A stretch of DNA of 64,000 bases from Rhodosorus marinus (lineage: Eukaryota > Rhodophyta > Stylonematophyceae > Stylonematales > Stylonemataceae). The translations under genes and the position numbers were made by a program. The DNA is taken from positions 2,914,001 through 2,978,000 of the forward strand of contig JAMWBK010000002.1 of the NCBI GenBank assembly GCA_029953675.1. Reading direction: 5' to 3'. The notes below the pieces were generated by a model. It saw nothing but the letters and a program-made list of their open reading frames with translations. It had not been told where the DNA came from and searched no databases. This document shows positions 1 to 10,319 of the stretch, piece after piece. The stretch's first letter is position 1. The number at the start of each line of letters is the position of its first letter.

Positions 1-91
1 AGTTCGAGGTGACAATGTAAACGAGCTGGCCACGTCCGACGCAATGATGTAGTCGTTCTTCTGTTCAATTTATTTTCTGTTAAAATAGTGC

Positions 92-769
92 CTAGAACCT
101 CAGCTTAGTGAAGAACCACTGATTCTTTCCACCCTTATATCTCTGACTGGAAAGATTCGCGAAAACCTTTCTCAAGTCCTTGCGCGCCTGGGTTCTGACA
201 CTGACGTCGCTGTTCGTAAAAGACGGGACCGCCGAGGTCACTGTCTCTCCAAGCTCGAACGTGTACCGAGTGGGCATCAAGTGATTGTAGTTTACAACCT
301 GAACGGCAACAAAAGATAGATATGAGAACCAGCCTGACAAGCGCTTCCAACGGCCCAATCTGCACTTCCGCCGGATAGATCCCGGCAACCTTTGGCACTA
401 CATTCCGGATCGCACAATACCTTCACAAAAGTCTTAATCTTGGACCTCTTCTGCACCTTCTTCTCACCCATGTTCTTCGTAACCTTCATCGGATACTTCT
501 CAATTCCACAAACCAGGGCATGTCCATACGGGTGCTCAGAGGTTCCCTGATCATAATTCTGCACAATCACCGCCTTCTTTCCAGCATACTTTCCGCTGAG
601 GACAATCACGACCTTGGAGGTCTTCAGACTACAAGAAAACAAACACAAAGCAAAGAGGACAAACAGAATTAGACTACAGCTACCGAATAAAAGCCATGAT
701 CCAGACCTGCATAACAACACAAAGTACAGAGTTTCTTAAAGACGAAAATTATACTTACACCTTCACCAT
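92..769 (-). CDS. RPL27: 60S ribosomal protein L27 (eL27), three exons
   Basis: Exons on the minus strand are 769-759, 628-421 and 298-92, joining in frame to 141 residues (family about 136). The first exon holds only ATG plus eight bases (M-V-K-V); a GTAAGT-type donor follows and the second exon continues [12 protein letters not shown], matching the N-terminal KOW-like segment of eL27. The middle exon carries [20 protein letters not shown] and the basic RSKIKTFVK; the last exon carries [10 protein letters not shown] and ends [12 protein letters not shown], the characteristic eL27 C-terminus. It is a structural protein of the large cytosolic ribosomal subunit. A tiny first exon is common in eukaryotic ribosomal protein genes. 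Upstream sequence on the coding strand is purine/G-rich. Identification is secure; the mini first exon is inferred from phase and homology. Confidence 0.95.
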
Positions 770-1480
770 CTTGAATAGCTTCCTTCTTATTGGAAACAAT
801 ACACCCCTCCGATCCCACCCGACTTCCCACACACCCACTTCCCCTTCCTCTCTCCCCCTCCCAAACGCGCCTACTGATATCCGCAAAACCTGTATTCTCG
901 ACTCGAACCATTTCCGCGTCGTCCATCAAGGCAATAGCCTTTAACAATACTTGAGCTACCCCCCTTCCTCAAAGTGTTTCCTTCAACTACAACCGTACTC
1001 CCGCCTCACCCCTTGTAAATATTGTATGTCTAATTATATACAAAATCTAGGGGGTTAGAAAATTGACCAATCTCACCAATAATGAAAAACTATTTTCTTG
1101 TTTACAATCTTAGTGAAGAGTGATACCCCATCTATTTCTTGCTTCATCGATATTAACAATGCTATAAAAATGGGGTACAAATCGACCGAGCATATAGTAA
1201 AGGACGGACGAGTAGTAAATGCTCTTTCAAAACCCCGGGGGTTATGATCGTAAGAATTGGAATTGAGGGGTAAACCCACCGACACGAAAATACTTCACCG
1301 GTCCGCCATTATTATCAAAAATTGAAACTCTAGAGGCTGGGTCAATTATTTCTCTGAGAGGGGAGTTCGGCGACGACGACGGTTTATTTTGTTGTTTTCT
1401 GGCTATGTATTTGTTTTCGAGATATTTTTGAGCCTAGGGCTGTGTTTGGTTGTTTTTTTTGGTTGCAGAAAGTTTTTTGT

Positions 1481-1686
1481 GGATCACCCTGAAGCAGTAT
1501 ATGTACATATTTATTTTGGAAAGATCTGATTACAATTGAAATATAGATCACCCTGAAGCAGACAGGAGGTTGGAGGGTCACCCTGAGGCAAGGTTGAGGG
1601 TGGGTCACCCTGCAAGACTATTCCAGCCCGCCGACGCCTGTAGTGTCCTACAGGGGCGATTGAAATCTAGATCACCCTGAAGTTGG
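1481..1686. repeat. Five irregularly spaced copies of a TCACCCTGAAGCA motif
   Basis: Copies start near 1483, 1547, 1577, 1604 and 1671; core TCACCCTG, usually followed by AAGCA or AGGCA, preceded by GGA/AGA/GGG. Spacing is 27-67 bases. No coding frame passes through the cluster. It may be a regulatory motif array or a decayed tandem repeat. Confidence 0.6.
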
Positions 1687-1740
1687 GGCCGAGTGTTCAC
1701 TGCTGTTCACGACGTTGGGTGCTTTGTGGGTATTTACCGA

Positions 1741-1801
1741 GCTGTCTTTCGAACTCATTGGGTTCAACTGCTGCTCTGTTGCTGGACGCGCGTCATCAGC
1801 A
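1741..1801 (+). repeat. Dispersed repeat, copy 1
   Basis: A segment of about 60 bases beginning GAGCTGTCTTTCGAAC and ending in a core TTGCTGGACGCGCGTCATCA; related segments occur at 2302-2362 and 58812-58868. Probably a remnant of a mobile element or satellite; no terminal repeats or ORF were seen. Confidence 0.45.
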
Positions 1802-2301
1802 TCTTATTTTCCCGCTTGTCGAGGTAGCTAGGCTCTGAAATAGACGGTTGTTGCCTGGCGTTGTGGATGGATGCGGGGCACCTCGCTGAGGGTAGGAGAG
1901 AATTGTACGATGCGGGTTGTCCGCTAGACCTGCCACGGCGACTTTTTGCGTCATGATGTAGATATTTTATGAATCCGGAGCGCTCGTCTGTGTAGGTTGC
2001 ATAACATTTGCAGGACTGTAGGCACTCGGAGTGTGCGACACGGCTGATCCGGCTATGCATCGGTTTAATAGGTTGGTGTGCCCTTGCGGGAGGCGCCGGG
2101 TTGTGTCGCTACTCAGCGGATGCTGACCGAATCCTGCACCAGTGGAGAGTACAGAGCACCTACGGCGACCCGCTGAGCACCCAGAGTCCTGCTGGGCGCA
2201 GCATTAGCCACCATTTACGCAGAGAGACGGGCATTCTCGTACCCACGCGCGGAAGAAGAGTGTCTTTCGCTATGACCCCGGACGTCTTCCCAGCCTCCTC
2301 A

Positions 2302-2362
2302 CTCAGCTGTCTTTGACACTCTGGCACTCTAACATTGCCTTGTTGTTGGATGCGCGTCATCA
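2302..2362 (+). repeat. Dispersed repeat, copy 2
   Basis: Shares with copy 1 the start AGCTGTCTTT and the core TTGTTGGATGCGCGTCATCA at nearly the same internal spacing. Confidence 0.45.
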
Positions 2363-2876
2363 GCGTGTCCCTTTATCCTCCACGGTGGCGGTTGCACTGA
2401 GTAAAGGCCCGATGCAAACAAGACCTTGGAAATGTGTTCTGCAGGTAGGGCATAAGTGCGTTACTTTGTTTGTGAAGGTTGAGAATCTAAATAGGCTTGT
2501 TATAGAAGCACTTAGACGTATTATGAGAGATGGCGCGCTGGTCTTCACGCATTAACGAACCTATCCGTACTCGTTTGTCTGTTAATAGCTCATGACTTTT
2601 TTTCTTTTTCGGTGTGCTTTTTCGTGCCTTGCCTTGACGAGGGATATTCTGCTATCTTGTTTTTGCTCGGTAGGCTAGCACTGGGTCCATCAAGGCCATG
2701 CCTTGATCAGGATACGATGTGCAGCACTGCTGGTGCTCAGCGCGTGTTCAATGGATCATTTGGAGATCAGAACCAGGTGTGGGAGTCAGTTCGAAGAGAA
2801 CTTTACCACTCGAGTTGAGAATTATTTTCTTTATCTCTTAGTAACAGTCTCTCCCGTCCTACTCATACGAGGCAAA

Positions 2877-4077
2877 TCAGCAGGAGCCAGCAGCAGTGGT
2901 CGCGAGGTTGTTAGCATACATATGTCGAATATTATACAGTGCTTCTTTGGTCTCGTGTGGCAGTGCTTGTGATGTGTGCTTGCGTCTCATATACTCTTGG
3001 TATCGTGCAGCTCGCTTGTCCATGTCGGCCTTGGCTCTTCGATAGGACAAAACTACCCTCGAGTAATGGAACGCGTTGAAGTCTGGCCACATGACTCGCA
3101 GAAATGCAAGGTGCGAAAAGGCAGATTGCCAGAGGAGGAAGTCAGAGAGCCGAGTTTCTCCCGACGTGCGTATGAGGACGTCCGGCCATCCATCAGACTT
3201 AAGGCCTCCACGGCAGGTGCCGGACTCTAAGAATTCAGCGAGTAACTCCTCGTTCACCTCATCGGGTACTATCCCGTCCGAAATCGCGTTTGTCACAGCT
3301 GCTATAGCTTGCGCAATCTCTACCCTAGATGTGTAGGCAAAACAAATATTCAGGGAAGCACCCTCGTACTTGCTCGTAACGCACGTGAGCTTCGCTGCTA
3401 GAACCCTTAAAGTTTTAGGAACCATATCCATTTCGCCCCAGAATCTCACCCTTATCCTTTCTTTGTGAACAGCGCTCCTAAAATGCAAATGTAAGCGGGG
3501 CAATGGACAAAGTCAGAAAATCTTTGGTGCAAGGGAGCTTAGAGAGTCTGCCCATCGCGTACAAGACCGCGAGCGTAACACCAGAGTAATAGAAACGCAT
3601 CATTCAAGACGCTCAGATCCGGGATCATCTTGAATTTGACGAAATTTGCATTTCAGGCTCTCTATCTCACCAGGGTTGGAGCATGTCTTCAACGTTCTGA
3701 ATCGCAAGATCCATGATATAGTCCACTTCACCCTTCGGACGCTTGAAATTTTCAATCGAAAACGCGTAAACTGTGATAGTAGATATATCTGCATCGCGAC
3801 ACCACGTTAAGAATTCAACCATCGTGTTCCCTCCACGTCTATGACCATCACGAAAAGCCATAGACTTCCTCCGGGCCCACCTCCTGTTTCCATCCATGAT
3901 AACGGCGACATGCTTCGGGCAGTCTCCTGAGTACCGCAGGGCCGCAAGCACCAGCTTTCTCACAGGTCTTCCTCGACTAAGAACCACCAAAACCACTACA
4001 ACGAGCAGACCAAAAGTCCACTCTACCAACATCAGGATGAGGCGCTTTACATCTACCCCACATCTAAGCAAAAACAA
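2877..4077 (-). CDS. cis-prenyltransferase (undecaprenyl / dehydrodolichyl diphosphate synthase family), two exons
   Basis: Exons 4077-3671 and 3477-2877 join in phase 2 to 335 residues. Residues about 16-34 are a hydrophobic signal-anchor-like segment (EWTFGLLVVVVLVVL). The catalytic start motif MDGNRRWARR begins at residue 61 (Asp62), followed by GHRRGGNTM and ITVYAFSIENFKRP. The second exon has SDGWPDVLIRTSGETRLSDF and LWQSAFSHL...WPDF, the conserved C-terminal motifs of the family. It condenses isopentenyl diphosphate onto an allylic primer to make cis-polyprenyl diphosphate for dolichol; the anchor suggests the ER membrane. The C-terminus lacks an obvious RxG motif, so partner-dependent activity (as with DHDDS) is possible. 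A second in-frame ATG at 4032 aligns better with the paralogous start of the chimeric gene upstream, so the true start is uncertain. Confidence 0.93.
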
Positions 4078-5185
4078 AGAAGATCAACCTACGACTGCTA
4101 ACGCCTAGCAGCGCCCTTTTCCACCCCTCACATCAATCTCGACTTGTCCTATCATAAGGTAACTTCTAGACTCAAGATCGATTCCCTCAAACGGAACCTA
4201 CATTGGCACAGCCCCCTCACCGGAAAACTTGTTGGTTCCCTCCAGTCGAGAGACTGAAAGCTTAGTAACCGCGGTCACAGTTGAGAAGGTCGGGTCGCCC
4301 GTAAACTAGCCTCGCGATAGAAACTGGAGGTGGTCGCCGGGAGCCAGAGCCTTGACGAGAACGAAGCGAACGCAAACTCGATGCCGATGGCCACACTACT
4401 TGACTGAGAAACGCTTAAAAGATGCCCCGCTCCTCTTGGAACTACCTCCAGCTTGACCCCAAGCAACCCATACGCTTTCCGTTCGTTGGGGTCGTGGTTC
4501 GGCCTACAAGCAGAGAGAGGCATCTCTTTGTCCCCCTCGCCACAGGAGCCGGGACGATGGGCATTAGGTTTGTTTCAGTGCGGTGCCATGGAATATCTTG
4601 AGGCCTAAGTCTCTAGCTTAGCTGGGAAATGACGATTCCCTTCCAATACCTGGTCGATATGGTCATTAGGGGGCGTCATGTTCATGACAAGCGCCTTACG
4701 CTGAGGCTGTAGAGCGAATGTTCTGCCAGTCCGGGTGAGTCGACTGACCGCTGTCGTGCCGTGCGATTTCGAGGTTCCTGAGGATCGTCAACGCATGCCT
4801 GTGGTTTTTACGGCTCATGGGCGGTCAATGCGACTAGGCCCAGCCCTGCTATTCGGAGGATTCCGATCCAAACGGGGGATGAGCTGAGCAGACACATGTG
4901 TCAGTCTGGACGGGAAGGTTTGTCCCAATACTCCCAGCAGTCCCTGATGAATTGAGACTACTGCCAGATCCGTTCGCCGAGGTTGCTGAGAATCGGACGG
5001 CGAGAGCCATCGGATTTTGTCAGTGGGTACTTGGACGAACCCACCCCTCCGCTTTTCTGAGCCGCCTTCGGCTCCTTTTTCGTCCGTGTAAAGCGCTCTC
5101 CCCAAGGGCAATTGTTTCGATTTCCTTTCACCGTGCCTATAAGAACTATCACGAAAATACCTCACGACCAGGACGGAGGGGCCCA
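4078..5185. other. Gene-free 1.1 kb between prenyltransferase and chimeric gene
   Basis: No supported coding exon. The first ~100 bases are the A/C-rich (+ strand) 5' flank of the prenyltransferase. If the tandem-duplication model is right, this interval and 6249-7140 are diverged copies of the same intergenic region; by eye similarity is weak, mainly near the two start codons. Confidence 0.4.
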
Positions 5186-6248
5186 CTATTTCCTATGTGT
5201 ATTGAGGTGCATCGGACCCATGAAACCGGTGTCATATCTCCCAGGGCGCCCCATACAACCCATACTGCTCCTCATCCCTCCCATGCTCGCTGCACTGCAT
5301 GTCCTGCCCATGTGTTTCATGCCGCATCCATGGGTCATGCCTGCTCCAGTATTAGAAGTCGGCACATCCCTCCACCAGTCTGTTCCTCCCTTGGGACCTA
5401 CTGAACCAGGCGGTGGTAGTTTGAAATTGATCTCGCATTGAAATACCTCCCAGGCATTCTGCAACTCGTCTAGGATCATCTCGGCTAACACAACGTCCTT
5501 GAGTTTAAGACCTTTCTGTTGGATCTTATCTGGATGAACAAGTAGCACCTGGCGAGTAAAAAAAATGCCTTCAGCTAAAGGTATTAGAGCAGCACTTTGG
5601 ATGGCCAATGCTTACGGCTTTGTAGTAGTGGATCTTAATCGTCGCCTGCTCTTTTAGCTGAACCGTCGATAGAGGATTCCATGATGTTCCTTCGTAGATG
5701 ACTTGATGAAATCTAGAGAGCAATTCGCGAATATTGCCTCGATGAGTGCCTCTGTCGGTCCATTTCTCAAGCACCGGTTGAACGACAACGCGTAAGCCAT
5801 CCTTGGCATTGCTTTCGTTAGCCTGAGTTCGGCAAAAAAAGCGGTGCGCGAGGAGGTTCGGAGGGCGGCTAAGTTATTACTACAGCAGGATCTTCAAGAA
5901 TACTGTAATCTGCACCACGCATGGGAAACTCACCTGCTTCTCCGAACGGGCCCGCACCTCGGCAATTTTCTCATCCACGCGACCTTGAGTTTCATCTTCA
6001 TTCCGTTTCTGTATCGCCTGCCTCCGCCTCAGTTCAGTTTTTTTATCATCAGCAGTGGTTGTGGTTGTGGGCATTGGTTTCTTGTTTGCTGTGAGCGACT
6101 TCACGGGATCTGCGTTGACATGCTTCGAACAGCTTCCATCGCCTCGTACCGCGTGCACCAAATTACTGACAGTTCCTCCACGAGCAAGCCAAAGCAGGAC
6201 CACGGAAGCAAACACGCTGAACGTCCACTCCAGAAACATCAAGGTCAA
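5186..6248 (-). CDS. Chimeric gene: prenyltransferase-like membrane anchor fused to auxilin-type J domain
   Basis: Exons 6248-5934, 5822-5616 and 5548-5186 join in phase 0 to 294 residues. Residues about 1-43 (MFLEWTFSVF, VVLLWLARG, then GSCSKHV) match the N-terminal anchor of the neighbouring cis-prenyltransferase up to just before its catalytic DGNRRWA motif, which is absent. Residues from about 44 match the C-terminal part of the BAR/J gene at 7141-10319: a charged RRRQAIQKRNEDE stretch, then NAKDGLR, HRGNIRELL and an intact LLVHPDKIQQKG (HPD at 179-181). Exon 2 is exactly 207 bases in both genes, both following introns are 67 bases, and the splice phases agree. The tail has only a short Met/Gly-rich remnant. 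All exons are open with good splice sites, so it is probably expressed. Inference: an ER- or membrane-tethered Hsp70 co-chaperone of the auxilin class. Confidence 0.82.
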
Positions 6249-7140
6249 CAGATCAGGAGAACAAAGAAAACAAAAAAAACAGAGAGAGAGAGAGAACTTC
6301 TCTCAAACCAACATCATTACCTCCGACAAAGAGGAAAACCTCCACTGGATCCTAAACACTGCTGACTTCCGTCGTTCACATCGCTACCAGCCTAAATCAC
6401 TTCAAAGAAACCCATCAGGAAAAACACGTATGAACATAACCACCCAAAAACACACACGGACCACCAGATTACCAATAAGATCCATGTCAGCAAGCTGCAT
6501 TTGCCTCGCCGGTAAGAAATCCTCAACTTCAAATTTTAAACGGCGAACCAATGATAAGGAAGAGCTTTTCTTTTAGTACATAGTACTCACCAACTCTATG
6601 TACTAAGTGACCTTAACATGAAACGATGTATGATGGGGCCCGGCGGCAATGGGACAATGGAGTATATCCCCCTCTGAAGAGGCCATTCCCAATGCGATCT
6701 TGATAAAAATTTCCATGGGTAACGCTTGACTTTGGACTACATTGCTCTTCGCTCCGTCAAGAGTTTCGCCATGATTCGTCGACTCCTCGTGTCCCATTCA
6801 AGCGGCAGGGGGAGGGCGGGTGTACTTGTGTGAAGGATGGTTTTCCTTTTTCTTTTTTTTGCAGCAACTAGCTGATGTGGTAGCGCTGCTGGGTCTACTC
6901 TATGGTGATCGTGCTTTTTGAGGGCTGAGAGGACCAGTACATCTAGGGGAATTGAATAGTTAATTTTTCAATAGCCGTTAGGAGTCAAAAAGCGCTGTGA
7001 TCCGTATGTGCAACGCCCAGTGGTTTCTAAAGAGCGCTGCTCTGGTGGCCCTGCAAGCACTGCACGAGCGACCAAGAATCTTGCTCTCCGCGTACTAACC
7101 AACCTTACAACAAAACGCAGAAGGACTGCAAAATGATAAA
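6249..7140. other. Gene-free 0.9 kb between chimeric gene and BAR/J gene
   Basis: The + strand is A/C/G-rich from 6249 to about 6500 (including a short GA run near 6277-6293), the 5' flank of the chimeric gene. 6600-7140 shows no conserved coding frame and contains the 3' end region of the BAR/J gene. Confidence 0.4.
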
Positions 7141-10100
7141 TCACTTCCTTTGAGTTGAGCTCGTGCGATTCATTGAGCCCATTGAGCCCATTGAGCCCAT
7201 TGAGCCCATTGAGCCCATTGAGCCCATTGAGCCCATTGAGCCCATTGAGCCCATTGAGCCCATTGAGCCCATTGAGCCCGTATTCATACTGCCAGAGCGG
7301 GCCATGTTACCCATACTCCCCATGCTGCCTCGGCCGCCCATGCTACCCATACTGCTGTTCATGCCTCCCATGCTGCCTTGACTTCCCATATTCCCCATTC
7401 CACCCATACTGCCTTGACTTCCCATACTGCCCATGCCTCCCATGCTTCCCATGCCTCCCATACCACCCATACCACCCATACCACCCATACCACCCATACT
7501 TCCTCCCATGCCACCCATACCACCCATACCCCCCATACTTCCTCCCATGCCGCCCATACCTCGCCCCATATTGTTTCCCATGCTACCCATGTTGTTCATA
7601 CCACGTCCAGCGGCCATGCCGGCGCCCGCGTTTGCGGTACCCCTTCCCATCCCACGGCCCATTCCACCCTTAGGACCAACAGACCCCGGCGGGGGCGGTT
7701 TGCCATCAATCTCACACTGAAATACCTCCCAAGCGTTCTTCAGCTCGTCAAAGATCATTTCCGCCAATACGACTTCCTTCAACTCAAGGCCTTTTTGTTG
7801 AATCTTGTCTGGGTGGACGAGAAGCACCTACAGATACGTGGCAAGCGTTTCAGCGCATGCGGTGATGCCGATAAAACGTAGAGTCCGTACTTACCGCCTT
7901 GTGGTAGTGGATTTTAACTCTAGACTGCTGCTTTAGCTTATCCATGGATAGCCCCTTCCACGAAGTTCCTTTGTATAGAACTTGATCAAGTCCACAGAGC
8001 AAAGCGCGAATGTTCCCACGACGAGACCCTTTTCCGGTCCAATTGTCCAGCTTCGGCTGTACTGCATCGCGTAATCCATCCTTCGCATCGTTTTCCTTGA
8101 CCTGGAAGGACAAGAAGTGGTCACCCGAAGAGGAGGAAGGGATTGAATGAGCCTTTGGGGAAGACGCCAACAGCTAAGAGGCTAACACTACGAATCAGGA
8201 ACCATACAGAAACGCGTAGTTGATTCTCACCTGTTGCTCTTCGCGGTCCCGCACCTCGGCAAGCTTTTCATCCGCACGACTTTGTATTTCATCCTTATGC
8301 TGCTTTCGTAGTTCTTCTCGTCTCTTCAATTCACTTGCGGAATCCTTCGTTACGGCGGCGGGTTTTGGTGTAGGTTTGGAGGTTGGGGAGCTTGTGGGAG
8401 CTGACGCTCTTGACGAGCTGTGGGTTTGTGGCGCAGACGAGGTCGGCATATTGCTGAAGAAGCTGGGCTTTGCCGACTTTGAGGCTGTGTTGTTAAAGTC
8501 TCCAAGCAGGTCGCCTTCAGCACTCGCAGGCGCCTTCCGGCTGCTGGTCTGTGTAGAGAAACCCATTAAGTCCTCCAAATTGCTGCCGGGCGGTTTCGAC
8601 TGAGTAGTACTAGTTGACGACTTCTTAGCTGGTTCGTCAAAAATTCCTAGCAAATCCCCATCCTTCGTGCCCCCTGACGGCCTCGACACCTTGGAAGGTG
8701 GCTTGCTCTGTACGCCAATACCAAACGGATCATCTTTTGAAGCAGTCTGCGTTTTTCCCTTCGAGATGCTGGTGTGCTCCAAGCTCTCCCTGGAGGTATC
8801 GACGGAAGATCTTTGTGAACCCTTGGAGCGAGCGGGCGTTCCTCTTAAGGGCACGCTGCTTTCGTTTCCTCCAGCTCCCGTGGCTGGGTAATCGCTAGTG
8901 GATTTACGTCTCCCTTTTTCTTCCTGGGCCTTGTTGAACGATCCGGCGAATGAATTGGGATCGGCGTCATTAGTGTCATCAACAAAAAGCTCGTTCATTG
9001 TATTCCCTCCGCTTTGGGCTTTGTCATCACTTGAAATCTTCTTGGAATCTCTCTTCATGGAAGCTTTCGGAGTGGTTCGGCCTAGATGTAACCAAAATTC
9101 AGAACACCATCAGACCACCTCATTTCCGAAGAGTAACTACGCGCTGGAAGTTTTGGAAAGGATAATACGCACTTGCAGCTTGGGGCGAGAACTTGCTGCG
9201 ATCTTCCATAGTCTCCGGACCTATCGTCTCCACGATTCCCTCGAATATCCCAATTGATTCCGCCATGAAAATCTTCTGTGCCTCAAGCATCTCCGCCAAG
9301 CTGTATTCGATCAGTTGTGCTCTTTGCGGAATGGCCGCTTGGAAAGTGTCCTATGGAGTTTTTAAAGGCCAAAGTCAAATATTATTCAGAGCAAGTTCGT
9401 GGTGGCTCTCTTGTTCGTGAAGACTGGAGTTCTCAATCCTACATCCAGATGCACAGTGATTCCTGTAAGCTCAGACAAGGTATCATCTCTCTTCGCTGTG
9501 TCTTCTCTGCTAGAGTGGCCATCAACTCGAGCTTGATACCTATCATAATCCAAGAGGATTCTCTTTCGTTTTTCGAGTCGTGACTCAACGTCTCGAGCCC
9601 GGTTTAAATCCTCTTCCAACGGTCTCAGAATCTGCCGCTCAACTCGAGACTCAAATCTGTAAAACGTCTCGTCCGCAAAGGCCATCTGCACGAATTACGG
9701 GGTTCAATTGAGACGGTTAAAAGACGAGTATGCAAACTCATGCAGATTTTGATCTGGAATCGAGTCATACGTATCCGGCCATTGACGCCTCGGCGAGGGT
9801 TGTCGTAGATTCCGACGGATTTCCAATCATGAGCACGTCATAATAAGTTGTGGCAAGCCCATGGCTCGCTGAACACATTCGACTGTGCTGTACAAGGACC
9901 GCTTCCGCCCCGTCCTTGATCTTCCTAATATTCGCAGACTGTCGCATGAAGGTCGCTATCATTCGCTCGAACTCTGGGTTCTCGCCCCTAGATTCGGAGA
10001 TTCCGACCTTAAGGAACAGTAGAGTAGACGGACCAATCAATTAGAAAAGGCCTGTGCTTATTTGATTTCAAGCATGGCGCTAGCATGAAGATGAAACTCC

Positions 10101-10319
10101 CGCCACAAGAACAAAACGAGTTCTATCAACGCAAGGCAAACAGAACAGAAGCCAAACCTTGGCGCGAGTTCCCGCAAAGCCTGGTTTCACGAGGCAGAAG
10201 GAGCAGAAAAAACATACCCGCTGATAAAACGACTGCTTAGCCCTTTCCGTAGCTCGCTTTGCCTCCACACCAAACGACTTCAGCGCTCCGAAGACATCGC
10301 CCCCTCCGGCAGACGACAT
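7141..10319 (-). CDS. BAR-domain / auxilin-type J-domain fusion protein, seven exons
   Basis: Exons 10319-10218, 10007-9771, 9685-9443, 9350-9173, 9081-8231, 8101-7895 and 7827-7141 close in frame to 834 residues. Residues 1 to about 254 form a BAR-like helical region (AKRATERAKQSFYQR, NPEFERMIATF, RQILRPLEEDLNRARDVESR, KRILLDYDRYQAR, IPQRAQLIEYSLAEML). Residues about 255-500 are a low-complexity linker with clathrin/adaptor-like motifs (DDPFG, DLLGIFDE, NLEDLMGF, DLLGDF). A charged helix follows, then an auxilin J domain: GSRRGNIRALL, VKIHYHKA and LLVHPDKIQQKG with HPD at 611-613. The tail from about 662 is Gly/Met-rich. Expected role: membrane-curvature binding plus Hsc70-driven uncoating of clathrin vesicles. 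The exon 3/4 junction is the least certain (weak donor GTAGGA). No recognisable gene boundary separates the BAR and J parts. Confidence 0.85.
7171..7279 (-). repeat. Coding 9-base tandem repeat (about 12 copies) in the BAR/J gene tail
   Basis: The + strand repeats CATTGAGCC with almost no variation; on the coding strand it encodes alternating Gly-Ser-Met units near the C-terminus. The adjacent 7290-7620 region encodes a less regular Met/Gly-rich tract. The near-identity of the units suggests recent expansion. Confidence 0.9.

Larger units (their letters stand above)
770..2876. other. Gene-free 2.1 kb between RPL27 and the prenyltransferase
   Basis: No credible coding exon seen. From 780 to 1015 the + strand is pyrimidine/C-rich (5' flank of RPL27); 1020-1360 is AT-rich. 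The stretch holds the TCACCCTGAAG repeat cluster (1481-1686) and two copies of a dispersed repeat (about 1741 and 2302). Open frames on either strand are short and lack recognisable motifs. Confidence 0.5.

Noticed and set aside
5186-6248. Reading the chimeric gene as a pseudogene
   Set aside because: All three exons are open, splice sites and phases match the parent gene, and the HPD motif is intact.
7155-7881. Long plus-strand open frames over the BAR/J gene tail (Pro/Ser/Tyr- or Ile/Glu/Pro-repeat proteins)
   Set aside because: They are antisense shadows of the 9-base coding repeat; the minus strand carries the conserved J domain and splice sites.
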